A stretch of DNA of 64,000 nt from Prochlorococcus sp. AG-673-L20 (GTDB lineage: Bacteria; Cyanobacteriota; Cyanobacteriia; PCC-6307; Cyanobiaceae), in contig QCTN01000002.1 in NCBI GenBank assembly GCA_003211135.1, positions 44,337 through 108,336 on the forward strand. Reading direction: 5' to 3'. Under the pieces are notes generated by a model, which had not been told where the DNA came from, made no database searches, and saw only the letters and a program-made list of their open reading frames with translations. The stretch's first letter is position 1. Each line of letters opens with the position of its first letter. Shown here in pieces: positions 8,145-17,039 of this stretch. Position numbers and translations under genes: made by a program.

Positions 8145-9968
8145 TTATTTAAAATTTAAAATTATCAAAGCTGGCACAGTCAACGACATTATAAGTGTTA
8201 AAGCCGTACCATATTTTGCAATATCAAAAAATCTATATCTCCCAGGTCCATAAACCATTAAATTTGTTTGATAACCCATTGGAGTTAAGAATGATTGACT
8301 TGCACCGAACAATACAAGCATTATCAGGGCACTTGGTGAGATATCCAGAAAACCATTTGGAAGATAAGTAGAAAACTGTATGGCAACAGGTAAAATCAGC
8401 GCAACAGAAGCAGCATTACTTATAAATTGAGTAAGCAAAACAGTAGCTACGAAAATTACCATTAATGCAAAATAGAGGGGCATTCCATTTAAAACAAAAT
8501 CTAAATTTATGGCTATTTGATCTGCCAATCCAGTGTCTTCCATAGCAACACTGAAACTTGATAATGAACCTAATAATAAAATAATATCGAGCCTAATTGA
8601 CCTTTGAATTTCTGCAGGACGCAAACATCCAAAAGCAACCATCGCAATAACTGCCAAAAGAACTGCTCCTACTAATGGAATATTAGTTAAAGAAGGCAAA
8701 AGAACCATACCAATTGCAATTGCAATTGCAATTGGTTTTCTAATTAAAACTGGCAAATCATCTTCAAATTGATCCAAAATTAATAAATCATTACTTGCTT
8801 GCAGACCTCTTATTGAATCTAGAGGTGCCTGAAGTAATAAGACATCTCCTGCTCTTAAAACAGCTTGACCTAATCTTTCTTGAACGGTTTGTTGCCCTCT
8901 CCTAAGGGCTAAAACTGTCGCATTATGGCGTTGTCTAAATCTAAGTTCTCTCAGGCTTGCTCCCGCTAAAGTTGATCCTGAAGGCAGCAAAGCTTCAAAA
9001 GTTTTGGTACCTTCTTCTGCAGAAAGAAAATTAGTACTAACAAAAGATTTCTTATTTTCAGCTAATAAAATTGTATGTTCTTGTTGTAATCGCAATAAGT
9101 CCGCCCTCGTAACACGAACTATCAACCTATCCTCAGGCTCAAATTTACGATCTGCAAGAGGAGGTAGTATTACTTTGCCATTTCTTTGCAACTCAAGAAC
9201 ATCAACATCAAATCTTCTTTGTAATCTACTATTTCTTACGGATTGGCCAACTAATTCAGAGGAAGAAGGAATAGTTACTTCTGTAAAATAAATATTCATA
9301 TTACCATTTTTAATAAAATCTTTATTTCTTCCTCTATCAGGCAAAAGAACGTCAGAGACCAAGATCATATAGGTTGTGCCTATTAACCAAACTGGAATCC
9401 CTATTGAGGTTAAGCTAAATAATTCAAGAGACCCATATCCTAATTGCTGACTAATATCACTTACTAGAAGATTTACTGAGCTACCTAATAATGTAAGTGT
9501 CCCCCCTAATAGAGTCGCAAAAGATAAAGGTAAAAGGACTTTGGAAGGTGAAATATTTCGCCTTTCACACCAGCCTTCAATCAAGGGCAAAAGGGATGCT
9601 ACAACTGGCGTATTAGGAACGATACCAGATATTGGAGCTATTAAAAAAGTTATAAGTGTAATTAATTTCCTTGGCGTTTTAATATTTTCCGAGGATATAA
9701 GCTCTCTTACTCTATCTAACGCGCCACTTTTAAATAATGCCGATGAAACAGCAAATAAACCCATCAAAGTTATTAAAGATGGGCTCCCAAATCCAGCTAA
9801 AGCTTTTTCAGGAGTTAGGACTCCAGTAACAATAAATATTCCAACGCATAATAAACCAGTCAATTCAGGGGCTATAGTATTTCTTACAAATAAAATTAAT
9901 GACAAAAATAAAACTAATACTGTTATTAGTGCCTCGGGATTATTACTAAAAAAAGAAATTAGATTCAT
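8145..9968 (-). CDS. SLC13/DASS-type anion symporter with two RCK_C domains
   Basis: A 607-residue transporter of the divalent anion:Na+ symporter (ArsB/NhaD superfamily) type. About five N-terminal membrane helices (1-205) contain the ISGIVPNTPVVASLLP loop. Two cytoplasmic TrkA-C (RCK_C) domains follow (about 225-300 and 315-390; VGQSVRNSRLQRRFDVDVL, AGASLRELRFRQRHNATVLA), then the C-terminal helices with FISNAASVALILPVA. This is the cyanobacterial sulfate-transporter-like layout (compare Synechocystis SLC13 proteins), but the substrate is not shown. It heads the ktrB-ktrA unit. Confidence 0.88.
   Translation of the reverse strand: MNLISFFSNNPEALITVLVLFLSLILFVRNTIAPELTGLLCVGIFIVTGVLTPEKALAGFGSPSLITLMGLFAVSSALFKSGALDRVRELISSENIKTPRKLITLITFLIAPISGIVPNTPVVASLLPLIEGWCERRNISPSKVLLPLSFATLLGGTLTLLGSSVNLLVSDISQQLGYGSLELFSLTSIGIPVWLIGTTYMILVSDVLLPDRGRNKDFIKNGNMNIYFTEVTIPSSSELVGQSVRNSRLQRRFDVDVLELQRNGKVILPPLADRKFEPEDRLIVRVTRADLLRLQQEHTILLAENKKSFVSTNFLSAEEGTKTFEALLPSGSTLAGASLRELRFRQRHNATVLALRRGQQTVQERLGQAVLRAGDVLLLQAPLDSIRGLQASNDLLILDQFEDDLPVLIRKPIAIAIAIGMVLLPSLTNIPLVGAVLLAVIAMVAFGCLRPAEIQRSIRLDIILLLGSLSSFSVAMEDTGLADQIAINLDFVLNGMPLYFALMVIFVATVLLTQFISNAASVALILPVAIQFSTYLPNGFLDISPSALIMLVLFGASQSFLTPMGYQTNLMVYGPGRYRFFDIAKYGTALTLIMSLTVPALIILNFK
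8711..8734. repeat. Four tandem CAATTG units inside the SLC13-like gene
   Basis: CAATTG is repeated four times without interruption. On the minus strand it encodes alternating Ala-Ile in the first helix after the RCK_C domains (PIAIAIAIG). Unit length is a multiple of three, so copy-number change would keep the frame. Confidence 0.7.
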
Positions 9969-10027
9969 ATCAAACTTATTTAACTCAATATACCTATAAA
10001 CAATATGCCAAAAAAGTTTAAACTTAT

Positions 10028-11233
10028 TTATGGTCTTTTATTAATAAATTTATTTAAAATAGATTTTTTTTGTAATAGCCAAGAAGCTGTAGATTTTAAG
10101 CTTTTGCTAATATCAGGCATTTTTGAAGCATAAATCAATCTTCTTGCCTCAAATGCCAATTTGCCAGATAAAGTCACACCTAAAGCAGAAACAGATGCTT
10201 CGCCAATTCCTAAACTAATCATTTCACCATTATCTTCAAAATCAAAAGGTAACAGATCTTTTTCTCGACAAAGTAGTTCGATATTTTTAGCAAGATGATT
10301 TCCTTGTTGCATTGCAACTTGAGCGGTCAAAGGCAAATCCTCCATACCTTTAATGATTGAAATATCTCCAATAGCAAAAGAGTTTACACAATTATCTATT
10401 TGAAAATTTTCATTCACTAGAATTCTTCCATCTTTTTGTGTGACTTGTTCGTCAATGTAGGGGAGATTAGGTTTGACCCCAGCAGTCCAAATCACAACAT
10501 CTTGATCTAAGACTTTAATCTCGGAACCAGCCAAAATACTAATTTTTTGATCAGAAATTTCTTGAACAGTTGAATTTAAAAAAACATTTATTTTTCTTCT
10601 TTCTAAAGCTTTCTCCGCTTCTTCTCGATTAAAGATCTTATTTCGACCTAAAATCTCATTAGACCTTTCAACAATACTTATATCAAATTTATTTTTATAT
10701 GTATCATTAATCTTGCATGCGATCTCTACCCCCGAAGGACCAGCTCCAATTACAAATAAGTTTCTCTTTATTTTGTCATTTTGAAATTTTTGTAAAAACG
10801 ACTTTAATTTTTTAAGATCATTTAAATTATTAAAAAAATAACAATTTTCATCTACACCTTTCACTGAAAAATTACTAGATACGGATCCTGTACAAAGAAT
10901 CAAACATTCATAACATATATTTAAATCATCACTAAATTCGAGAATCTTTTCATCAAATCTAATTTTAGTTAAACAATTCCTTAGAAAAGTAATACCTAAA
11001 TTTGAAAATATATTTAAAAATTCAGGAGCAGTCTCCCACATTGATAATTCTTCGCTTAATACTTCATACATTAAAGGTTTAAATATAAACTTTGCTTCAG
11101 AATCAACGACTAGTATTGGCAAAGCAGGATTAAGTCTTTTTAAGTTTGAAGCAACTGTCATACCTCCAAAGCCTGCGCCAACTATTACTATTGGTTTTTT
11201 TATTGATTTCATGAAGAATATATTGTTAAACAT
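10028..11233 (-). CDS. ndbB: Type II NADH dehydrogenase (NDH-2)
   Basis: A 401-residue FAD-dependent oxidoreductase. The N-terminal FAD-binding fold has IVIVGAGFGGMTVASNL, and the NAD(P)H-binding fold has NLFVIGAGPSGVEIACKI at about residue 155. WTAGVKPNLPYID and SFAIGDIS (about 285) are the conserved FAD contacts. It oxidises NADH and passes electrons to plastoquinone without pumping protons. In cyanobacteria these enzymes are thought to sense or poise the quinone pool. The paralogue name is a best guess. It is divergent from cysH, which shares a 75-bp spacer. An internal start at MKSIKKPIVIVGAG is an alternative. Confidence 0.9.
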   Translation of the reverse strand: MFNNIFFMKSIKKPIVIVGAGFGGMTVASNLKRLNPALPILVVDSEAKFIFKPLMYEVLSEELSMWETAPEFLNIFSNLGITFLRNCLTKIRFDEKILEFSDDLNICYECLILCTGSVSSNFSVKGVDENCYFFNNLNDLKKLKSFLQKFQNDKIKRNLFVIGAGPSGVEIACKINDTYKNKFDISIVERSNEILGRNKIFNREEAEKALERRKINVFLNSTVQEISDQKISILAGSEIKVLDQDVVIWTAGVKPNLPYIDEQVTQKDGRILVNENFQIDNCVNSFAIGDISIIKGMEDLPLTAQVAMQQGNHLAKNIELLCREKDLLPFDFEDNGEMISLGIGEASVSALGVTLSGKLAFEARRLIYASKMPDISKSLKSTASWLLQKKSILNKFINKRP

Positions 11234-11308
11234 AAATGTATTATTAAATTAAACGAATAATATTCAAACTGAGCGAAATAACCTCTAAATCCCTAACTAC
11301 CTTTGATA

Positions 11309-12031
11309 ATGATTGAGAAAACGCTAGAAAATATTCAACTTAATTTAAAAGGGCATAATAAAAAATTAAAAGATATGACTCCGAAAGAAATAATATTATG
11401 GGGTTATAAAAACTTTGATAATCACTTTGCTATTACAACAAGCTTTGGGATACAATCATCAGTTATTTTACATATGGTGCATGAACACTCACTACAAAAA
11501 AAAATTAAGATTTTCTGGATTGATACAGGTTACTTACCCTCAGAGACTTATAAATATGCAGAGAGACTAATTAACGATTTATCTTTAGAAATTGAGGTTT
11601 TACAAAGTGAACTATCTCCAGCAAGAATGGAATCTCTTTATGGAAAACTTTGGGAAACTAATAAATCTAGTGATTTAGATAAATACCATGACATAAGAAA
11701 AATCAAACCTTTAGAAAATGCTTTAGATAAACACGACATATTCTGCTGGGCTAGCGGTGTGAGGTCGGAGCAAACGAATAATAGGAATAAAATGCATTTC
11801 GTTGACGTAATACGTAAACGACTTTCTTTAAGGCCCTTACTTAACTGGAAAAACAAAGATATTTTTTATTACATGAAAGATAATCAATTACCGTCACACC
11901 CACTTTTCTCAGAAGGTTATTCAACTGTTGGAGATTGGCATTCTAGTGCTCCTGAAAGTATTGATAACGAAGGCAGGAAAACAAGATTTGGCGGAATGAA
12001 GCAAGAATGTGGAATTCATACTGAAAATTAA
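11309..12031 (+). CDS. cysH: Phosphoadenylyl-sulfate (PAPS) reductase
   Basis: Reduces PAPS to sulfite in assimilatory sulfate reduction, using thioredoxin or glutaredoxin. The nucleotide-binding segment AITTSFGIQSSVILHM lies near the N-terminus, and the catalytic Cys is in the near-C-terminal ECGIH motif. The paired Cys motifs of the iron-sulfur APS reductases are absent, which points to PAPS as substrate. I start at the ATG at 11309 (MIEKTLENI); a TTG two codons upstream would add MI. The stop is 17 bp before coaX, so the two are probably co-transcribed. Confidence 0.92.
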   Translation: MIEKTLENIQLNLKGHNKKLKDMTPKEIILWGYKNFDNHFAITTSFGIQSSVILHMVHEHSLQKKIKIFWIDTGYLPSETYKYAERLINDLSLEIEVLQSELSPARMESLYGKLWETNKSSDLDKYHDIRKIKPLENALDKHDIFCWASGVRSEQTNNRNKMHFVDVIRKRLSLRPLLNWKNKDIFYYMKDNQLPSHPLFSEGYSTVGDWHSSAPESIDNEGRKTRFGGMKQECGIHTEN

Positions 12032-12048
12032 ATTTTTCTTTAAGGACT

Positions 12049-12765
12049 ATGATCGATGATATTAATTTCCTTTTAGTTGGCAATAGCAGGCTTCACTGGG
12101 CACAAAATTTACAAACAAAGTATAAGTTTTTTCACACACAAAAAAATAATAATGTGCCTCAAAATATCAATTTAAATAATTTAATTTGGGCATCAGTAGG
12201 GAAATTACCAGATTTGTCTCTTAAGCAAGAAAATAGAATCTCAACTCAAGATATTAAATTAAAAAACCTTCCGAATCATTTTGGGGTTGATAGAGCTTTT
12301 GCTTGTTTGGAAGCTTTAAAAATAATAAAGAACCCATCCAGAAAAGAACTATTAATAGCAGATTTTGGGACAACTTTGTCTCTGACGAAGTTAACTGCAC
12401 AAGGCTCTATTATCGGTGGACAAATAACACCTGGTTTTCTGACACAGCTAAGATCTATGGAAAAATATACCAAGAATCTCGAAGCTCCTAAAAAGTATGA
12501 TATTCCTCTTCAAGATTTTTCAATTAATACAGAAGATTCAATGTTAAAAGGAGTATCTAACTCTCTAATGGGAGTGATTAATTTATCATTTAACCCTACT
12601 AAGGATATTTTGATTTTGTGCGGAGGCGACGCTGAATTAATTGGTAGTCTATTAAAGCAAAAGAAAGAAGAAATTATTATCGCCCCGAATTTAGTTATGC
12701 AAGGTATGATCACACACTTCAATCATAAGAATATTTACCTTAATCCTAAATCTGAAATAATATGA
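12049..12765 (+). CDS. coaX: Type III pantothenate kinase
   Basis: A 238-residue protein with the acetate/sugar-kinase-like fold of CoaX, which phosphorylates pantothenate in the first step of coenzyme A synthesis. Visible are the N-terminal phosphate loop (LLVGNSRLHW), the FGVDRAFAC segment, and ADFGTTLSLTK followed by IIGGQITPG. A TAAGGA ribosome-binding site precedes the ATG. These proteins were once annotated as Baf-type activators. Its end overlaps the end of bcp on the opposite strand by 31 bp. Confidence 0.85.
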   Translation: MIDDINFLLVGNSRLHWAQNLQTKYKFFHTQKNNNVPQNINLNNLIWASVGKLPDLSLKQENRISTQDIKLKNLPNHFGVDRAFACLEALKIIKNPSRKELLIADFGTTLSLTKLTAQGSIIGGQITPGFLTQLRSMEKYTKNLEAPKKYDIPLQDFSINTEDSMLKGVSNSLMGVINLSFNPTKDILILCGGDAELIGSLLKQKKEEIIIAPNLVMQGMITHFNHKNIYLNPKSEII

Positions 12766-13202
12766 TCTGCCATAATAGCTGCCTTAACCTTAAAGTAAAT
12801 TTTTTCGACTTTACCATCAACATCAATTAAAAAAGTATTTCTCATCATTCCCATATATTCCTTGCCCATAAATTTTTTAAGGCCATAACTATCATAATCA
12901 GAAGATGTTTTATAAGGTTCTGGGTCGGTCAAGAGAACGAAAGGTAAGTCAAATTTTTCGATGAATTTCTGATGTGAAGCAGCGTTATCTTTACTAATTC
13001 CCAGAACTACAAAGTTGTTTTCCTTAAGCAAATCCCAATTTTCTTTAAAATTACAAGCCTCTTTAGTACATCCTGGAGTATTATCTTTTGGATAAAAATA
13101 TAGTATTATTCTTTTACCTTTAAAATCTTTTAAAGACACATCTTTTTCAAAAGAGTCTTTTAAATTAAATTCTGGTGCTTTATCACCAACCTTAAGAGCC
13201 AT
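12735..13202 (-). CDS. bcp: Thiol peroxidase, Bcp/PrxQ type
   Basis: A peroxiredoxin that reduces hydrogen peroxide and organic hydroperoxides with thioredoxin. The active-site region NTPGCTKEAC carries the peroxidatic Cys and a resolving Cys five residues later, the PrxQ/Bcp pattern. I start at MALKVGDKAPEF (155 residues, typical length); an ATG two codons upstream (MSMALK) is equally possible, and the frame is open further to 13304. The start codon region is shared head to head with the phosphopantetheinyl transferase gene. Confidence 0.9.
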   Translation of the reverse strand: MALKVGDKAPEFNLKDSFEKDVSLKDFKGKRIILYFYPKDNTPGCTKEACNFKENWDLLKENNFVVLGISKDNAASHQKFIEKFDLPFVLLTDPEPYKTSSDYDSYGLKKFMGKEYMGMMRNTFLIDVDGKVEKIYFKVKAAIMADHIISDLGLR

Positions 13203-13858
13203 TGACATTATTAAATAACTATGAATATAAAATACCAAAAATCTGGTTTCATGAGATAAAAGGTGTACAAGATGTCGCAACACTGAAAGAACTTGAAATC
13301 GCAAAAAAGCTTTCTAGACCTCGAGCAAATATTTTTTTAGAAAGCAGAGCCTACATAAGACAATGTTTAGGAAATCTTTTCAATTTAAATCCATTAGAGG
13401 TACCTTTAATTGCAAATCCAGGAGAACCTCCTGGATTACCAAAAGGGATGGGGTATTGTAGTTTTAGTCATTGCAATGATGCGATTATATTAGTTTGGCA
13501 TGAAAACAAAATTGGGATTGATATTGAGAGACTTGATAGAGATTTCAATTATACAAAATTAGCGAAAAAATATTTCTTCAAATCAAATAGTTCAAATACT
13601 ACGAGCGAATCATATAAAAACACCATCTTAAATCAATGGTGTGCGGTTGAGGCCGCCATAAAATGGGATCAAGGTAAGTTAGCTGAAGACATAAAGGAAT
13701 GGCAATATTCTGAAAATGACAAAATCCTATTTCATAAAAAGAAGAAACTGAAGTTAAAATTTACCCAAATTAATTTATATAAATGGACTATCTCTTTAGC
13801 TTATAAAGATAACTCTCGCTTTATGCCTAATATTATTTGCAGCTCAAAAATAGTCTAA
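13202..13858 (+). CDS. 4'-phosphopantetheinyl transferase (Sfp/HetI type)
   Basis: Transfers the phosphopantetheine arm of CoA to carrier proteins. The 218-residue length and the motifs GIDIERLDRDFNYTKLAKKYF (Mg-binding Asp and Glu) and NQWCAVEAAIKWDQGKL (equivalent to the usual WxxKEAxxK) identify the family. The best start is a TTG at 13202; there is no in-frame ATG upstream of the conserved region. No polyketide or peptide synthetase is nearby, so the substrate is probably the fatty-acid ACP. The end overlaps rarA by 4 bp on the opposite strand. Confidence 0.85.
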   Translation: MTLLNNYEYKIPKIWFHEIKGVQDVATLKELEIAKKLSRPRANIFLESRAYIRQCLGNLFNLNPLEVPLIANPGEPPGLPKGMGYCSFSHCNDAIILVWHENKIGIDIERLDRDFNYTKLAKKYFFKSNSSNTTSESYKNTILNQWCAVEAAIKWDQGKLAEDIKEWQYSENDKILFHKKKKLKLKFTQINLYKWTISLAYKDNSRFMPNIICSSKIV

Positions 13859-15144
13859 CTTTTTTGTTTTTTTTGTAAATCTTCATATTTATTTTTTTCC
13901 CATCCAGAATCTTTTGGTTTCCAAAACTTCAGTCCTTTTAAATCTGTTGGCAGATATTCTTGTTGCAACCAGTTCCCTTGACAGTTATGTGGATTTAAGT
14001 AATTACTAGCATTATTTTTCAGATGACTGGGAACTAACGATACACTAGTAGACTTGATAGCCTCTACCGCTTTAAAAATTGATTTGGTACTATTACTCTT
14101 TGGAGAAATTGCTAAATATAAAGAAGCCTGTGAAAGAAAAAATAATCCTTCAGGAAAACCAACTCGATCAAAAGCATCACAACATGATTGCACAACAACT
14201 ATTGCATTGGGATCTGCAAGACCTATATCCTCACAAGCAGAAATCAAAAGTCTTCTAAAAATAAAATTTGGATCTTCACCAGCCTCTACCATATTGGCAA
14301 GCCAATATAAAGTCGCATCTGGGTCTGAACCTCTAATAGATTTTATAAATGCACTAATAACATCAAAATGGTTTTGTCCATTTTTGTCATATAAAATATT
14401 TTTCTTTTGGATTGAATCTTCAGCAATTGGAAGATCAATAACAACTATGTTTTCTTTATTTTCCTTCGTAATATTTATACTCAACTCTAAAGCGTTTATG
14501 AGATTCCTCGCATCACCTCCAGAAAATTTTATTAAATGATTCATTGCCTCTTCTTTTATTTCAATAGCTTTGGAATCTTGAAGGCAAGAGTAATACTTTA
14601 TTACTTTTGCAATTATTTTCTTCAAATCATTTTTATTTAGAGGATGTAATGAGAAAATACGAGATCTACTAATTAGAGCTTTATTTACTGCAAAGAAAGG
14701 GTTTTCTGTAGTAGCACCAATAAAAGTAATGGTGCCATTTTCAATTGAGGGCAATAAAGCATCTTGTTGGACTGAGGTGAATCTATGTACCTCATCTATA
14801 AATAAAATTGTTTTCCTATTTGAACTAAGTAACCTTTCCTTTGCATTAGCAATCTCAGTTCTTAACTCCTTAATACTAGACAAAACAGCATTCAACTTAA
14901 TTAAAGAGGAACGAGTATTAGAAGATATAATCTCAATTAAAGTTGTTTTACCTACACCAGGTGGTCCAGAAAAAATAATATTGCCAACCTTGTCATTCAA
15001 GATTGAATTTCTCAATAAAGAATTATTTCCTAAGATACATTCTTGACCGAAAAAGTCATCTAAATTTTTTGGTCTTAATTTATCAGCTAATGGCGCGTTA
15101 CTTTGTATTCGATAAGTATCATTAAATAAGTTATCTGACTCCAT
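13855..15144 (-). CDS. rarA: RarA/MgsA-type AAA+ ATPase
   Basis: A 429-residue clamp-loader-like ATPase that acts at stalled replication forks. Walker A is GPPGVGKTT, Walker B is LFIDEVHRF and sensor 1 is FIGATTENP. The C-terminal tetramerisation domain has RGSDPDATLYWLANMVEAGE and ISACEDIGLADPNA, both diagnostic of RarA. Some cyanobacteria fuse RarA to other domains; this one is the plain form. It is preceded on the same strand by pgm's downstream neighbour region, with 36 bp between the two genes. Confidence 0.93.
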   Translation of the reverse strand: MESDNLFNDTYRIQSNAPLADKLRPKNLDDFFGQECILGNNSLLRNSILNDKVGNIIFSGPPGVGKTTLIEIISSNTRSSLIKLNAVLSSIKELRTEIANAKERLLSSNRKTILFIDEVHRFTSVQQDALLPSIENGTITFIGATTENPFFAVNKALISRSRIFSLHPLNKNDLKKIIAKVIKYYSCLQDSKAIEIKEEAMNHLIKFSGGDARNLINALELSINITKENKENIVVIDLPIAEDSIQKKNILYDKNGQNHFDVISAFIKSIRGSDPDATLYWLANMVEAGEDPNFIFRRLLISACEDIGLADPNAIVVVQSCCDAFDRVGFPEGLFFLSQASLYLAISPKSNSTKSIFKAVEAIKSTSVSLVPSHLKNNASNYLNPHNCQGNWLQQEYLPTDLKGLKFWKPKDSGWEKNKYEDLQKKQKS

Positions 15145-15180
15145 ATTTTTTAATCTAACGAATAAATCACTTTAAAAAAA

Positions 15181-16818
15181 TTATGTAATAACAGTAGGTT
15201 TTTCCATTTTAGTAAGTTTTGAAATATTTAATAAATGATCTAAATCATTAATTAAAGATTTTAGAGCAATTTGAGGATTTAAAGCTAAATCATTTTGAGA
15301 ACTTGCAAATTTTTCGAAATATAATCTTAAGGTTGAACCTTTTGTACCAGTACCTGACAAACGTAAGATTACTCTGGAATTATCCTCGAGTATGATTCTT
15401 AATCCTTGATTTTTACTAATAGAATTATCTACTGGATCTAAATATGCAAAGTTATCTGCTTGTTTTACTAGATTTCCAGCAAACCTACTATCTTTTAAAC
15501 TTGAAAGCATAGAAGATAAATTATTGAATATTTGATTTGCAATAGTAGAAGGAATAGCTTCATAATCATGCCTTGAATAATAATTTCTTCCATATTGTTT
15601 CCAGTGGTTTTGAATTAATTCACTAACTGAACAATTTTTTACAGCTAAAATTTGTAACCAATATAAAACAGCCCATAAGCCATCTTTTTCTCTGACATGA
15701 TTACTACCAGTTCCAAAGCTTTCCTCTCCACAAATTGTGATTAAATTAGAGTCTAAAAGATTTCCAAAAAATTTCCATCCAGTTGGTGTCTCAAAACAAG
15801 GAATATTTAAAGCACGAGCAACAAAGTCTACTGCTGAACTCGTAGGCATAGATCGTGCGACACCAGCAATACCATCTTTATATCCTGGTATACAATTTGT
15901 ATTAGCAGTAATAACTGCCAGACTATCACTCGGATTTACGAAACATCCCTGACCTAAGATCATATTTCTATCACCATCACCATCACATGCAGCTCCAAAA
16001 CTATAGGCTTTTTTAACTAATAATAAATCCGCCAATTTAGAAGCATAAGTAAGATTTGGATCAGGATGTAAACCTCCAAAATCCTCTAGAGGTATTCCAT
16101 TCATGACACAATCATCAATGAGACCCATTTTTTCAACAAAAATATTTTTTGCATATGGACCAGTAACTGCATTCATTGCATCAAAAATTAAAGAGAAATC
16201 ATTTTTAAGAAAATCACTTATTTGATCTAAATCAAAAATATTCTCCATTAAATTTGAATAATCCTTTAATCCATCAATTATTTCTAATGAAGTTTCACCA
16301 AACGAGAATATACCAAACTTATCTAAGTCTGGGATTTTAATATTGCTAATTTTGTAACTCTTAAGTGATTGAGAACATTGGAATATTTGATTTGTAATTG
16401 ACTCAGAAGCAGGCCCACCATTAGCAGTGTTTAATTTAACTCCGAAATCCCCGTCAATACCACCAGGATTATGGCTTGCCGAAAGAATAATTCCTCCAAT
16501 AGCCTCTTCTTTTCTTATCAAATTAGAAGCCGCAGGTGTAGATAATAAACCATTTTTTGGAATAATAACTTTTCCAACTTTATGAGCTACACATATTTGA
16601 ATAATCTTCCTGATTGCTTCGATATTCCCATATCTGCCATCTCCACCAACAACTAAAGTTGACCCTCGTAGATTTTTAAGTGATTTAAAAATTGCCTCTA
16701 TAAATATTTCCAAGTAATGCTCTTCTTTAAACCTTAAAGTACTTTTTCTTAAACCAGAAGTACCTGGTTTCTGATCTAGAAAAGGATTTTTTATATTAAT
16801 AACATTAACTTCATTCAT
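15181..16818 (-). CDS. pgm: Phosphoglucomutase
   Basis: Interconverts glucose 1-phosphate and glucose 6-phosphate, feeding glycogen and cell-wall precursors. The 545-residue alpha-D-phosphohexomutase has the phosphoserine loop SASHNPGG, the Mg-binding loop DGDGDRNM, the sugar-specificity loop GEESFGTGSNH and the phosphate-binding loop RLSGTGTKGSTLR. The order and length match the eukaryote-type glucose-specific PGM rather than the shorter bifunctional PMM/PGM enzymes. Confidence 0.93.
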   Translation of the reverse strand: MNEVNVINIKNPFLDQKPGTSGLRKSTLRFKEEHYLEIFIEAIFKSLKNLRGSTLVVGGDGRYGNIEAIRKIIQICVAHKVGKVIIPKNGLLSTPAASNLIRKEEAIGGIILSASHNPGGIDGDFGVKLNTANGGPASESITNQIFQCSQSLKSYKISNIKIPDLDKFGIFSFGETSLEIIDGLKDYSNLMENIFDLDQISDFLKNDFSLIFDAMNAVTGPYAKNIFVEKMGLIDDCVMNGIPLEDFGGLHPDPNLTYASKLADLLLVKKAYSFGAACDGDGDRNMILGQGCFVNPSDSLAVITANTNCIPGYKDGIAGVARSMPTSSAVDFVARALNIPCFETPTGWKFFGNLLDSNLITICGEESFGTGSNHVREKDGLWAVLYWLQILAVKNCSVSELIQNHWKQYGRNYYSRHDYEAIPSTIANQIFNNLSSMLSSLKDSRFAGNLVKQADNFAYLDPVDNSISKNQGLRIILEDNSRVILRLSGTGTKGSTLRLYFEKFASSQNDLALNPQIALKSLINDLDHLLNISKLTKMEKPTVIT

Positions 16819-16852
16819 GATTTCTATAAAACTTAGAAAAAATCTAACTAAA

Positions 16853-17023
16853 TTAATGTGGCATTTCGGATGTTCTTAACATAGCGATAAACCATAAAGA
16901 GGAAATAAGTAATGCGCTTAGAATTCCATAATTAACTCCAAACTTAGAAATAGTAATAGGAACTATCAAAGGGAAAGTTAAAGCTCCAAATAAAGGTGTA
17001 AAAGCAACAATTTTTTTTAGCAT
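16853..17023 (-). CDS. Small two-helix membrane protein, 56 aa
   Basis: Hand translation gives a 56-residue hydrophobic protein starting MLKKIVAFTPLFGALTFPLI, with a second helix (YGILSALLISSLWFIAML) and a short polar tail ending EMPH. It is closely packed between pgm and the DUF4912 gene (16 bp from the latter) on the same strand. No family recognised. The two membrane segments and operon position make it a credible gene. Confidence 0.6.
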   Translation of the reverse strand: MLKKIVAFTPLFGALTFPLIVPITISKFGVNYGILSALLISSLWFIAMLRTSEMPH

Positions 17024-17039
17024 TGATTAATTAATTTAT

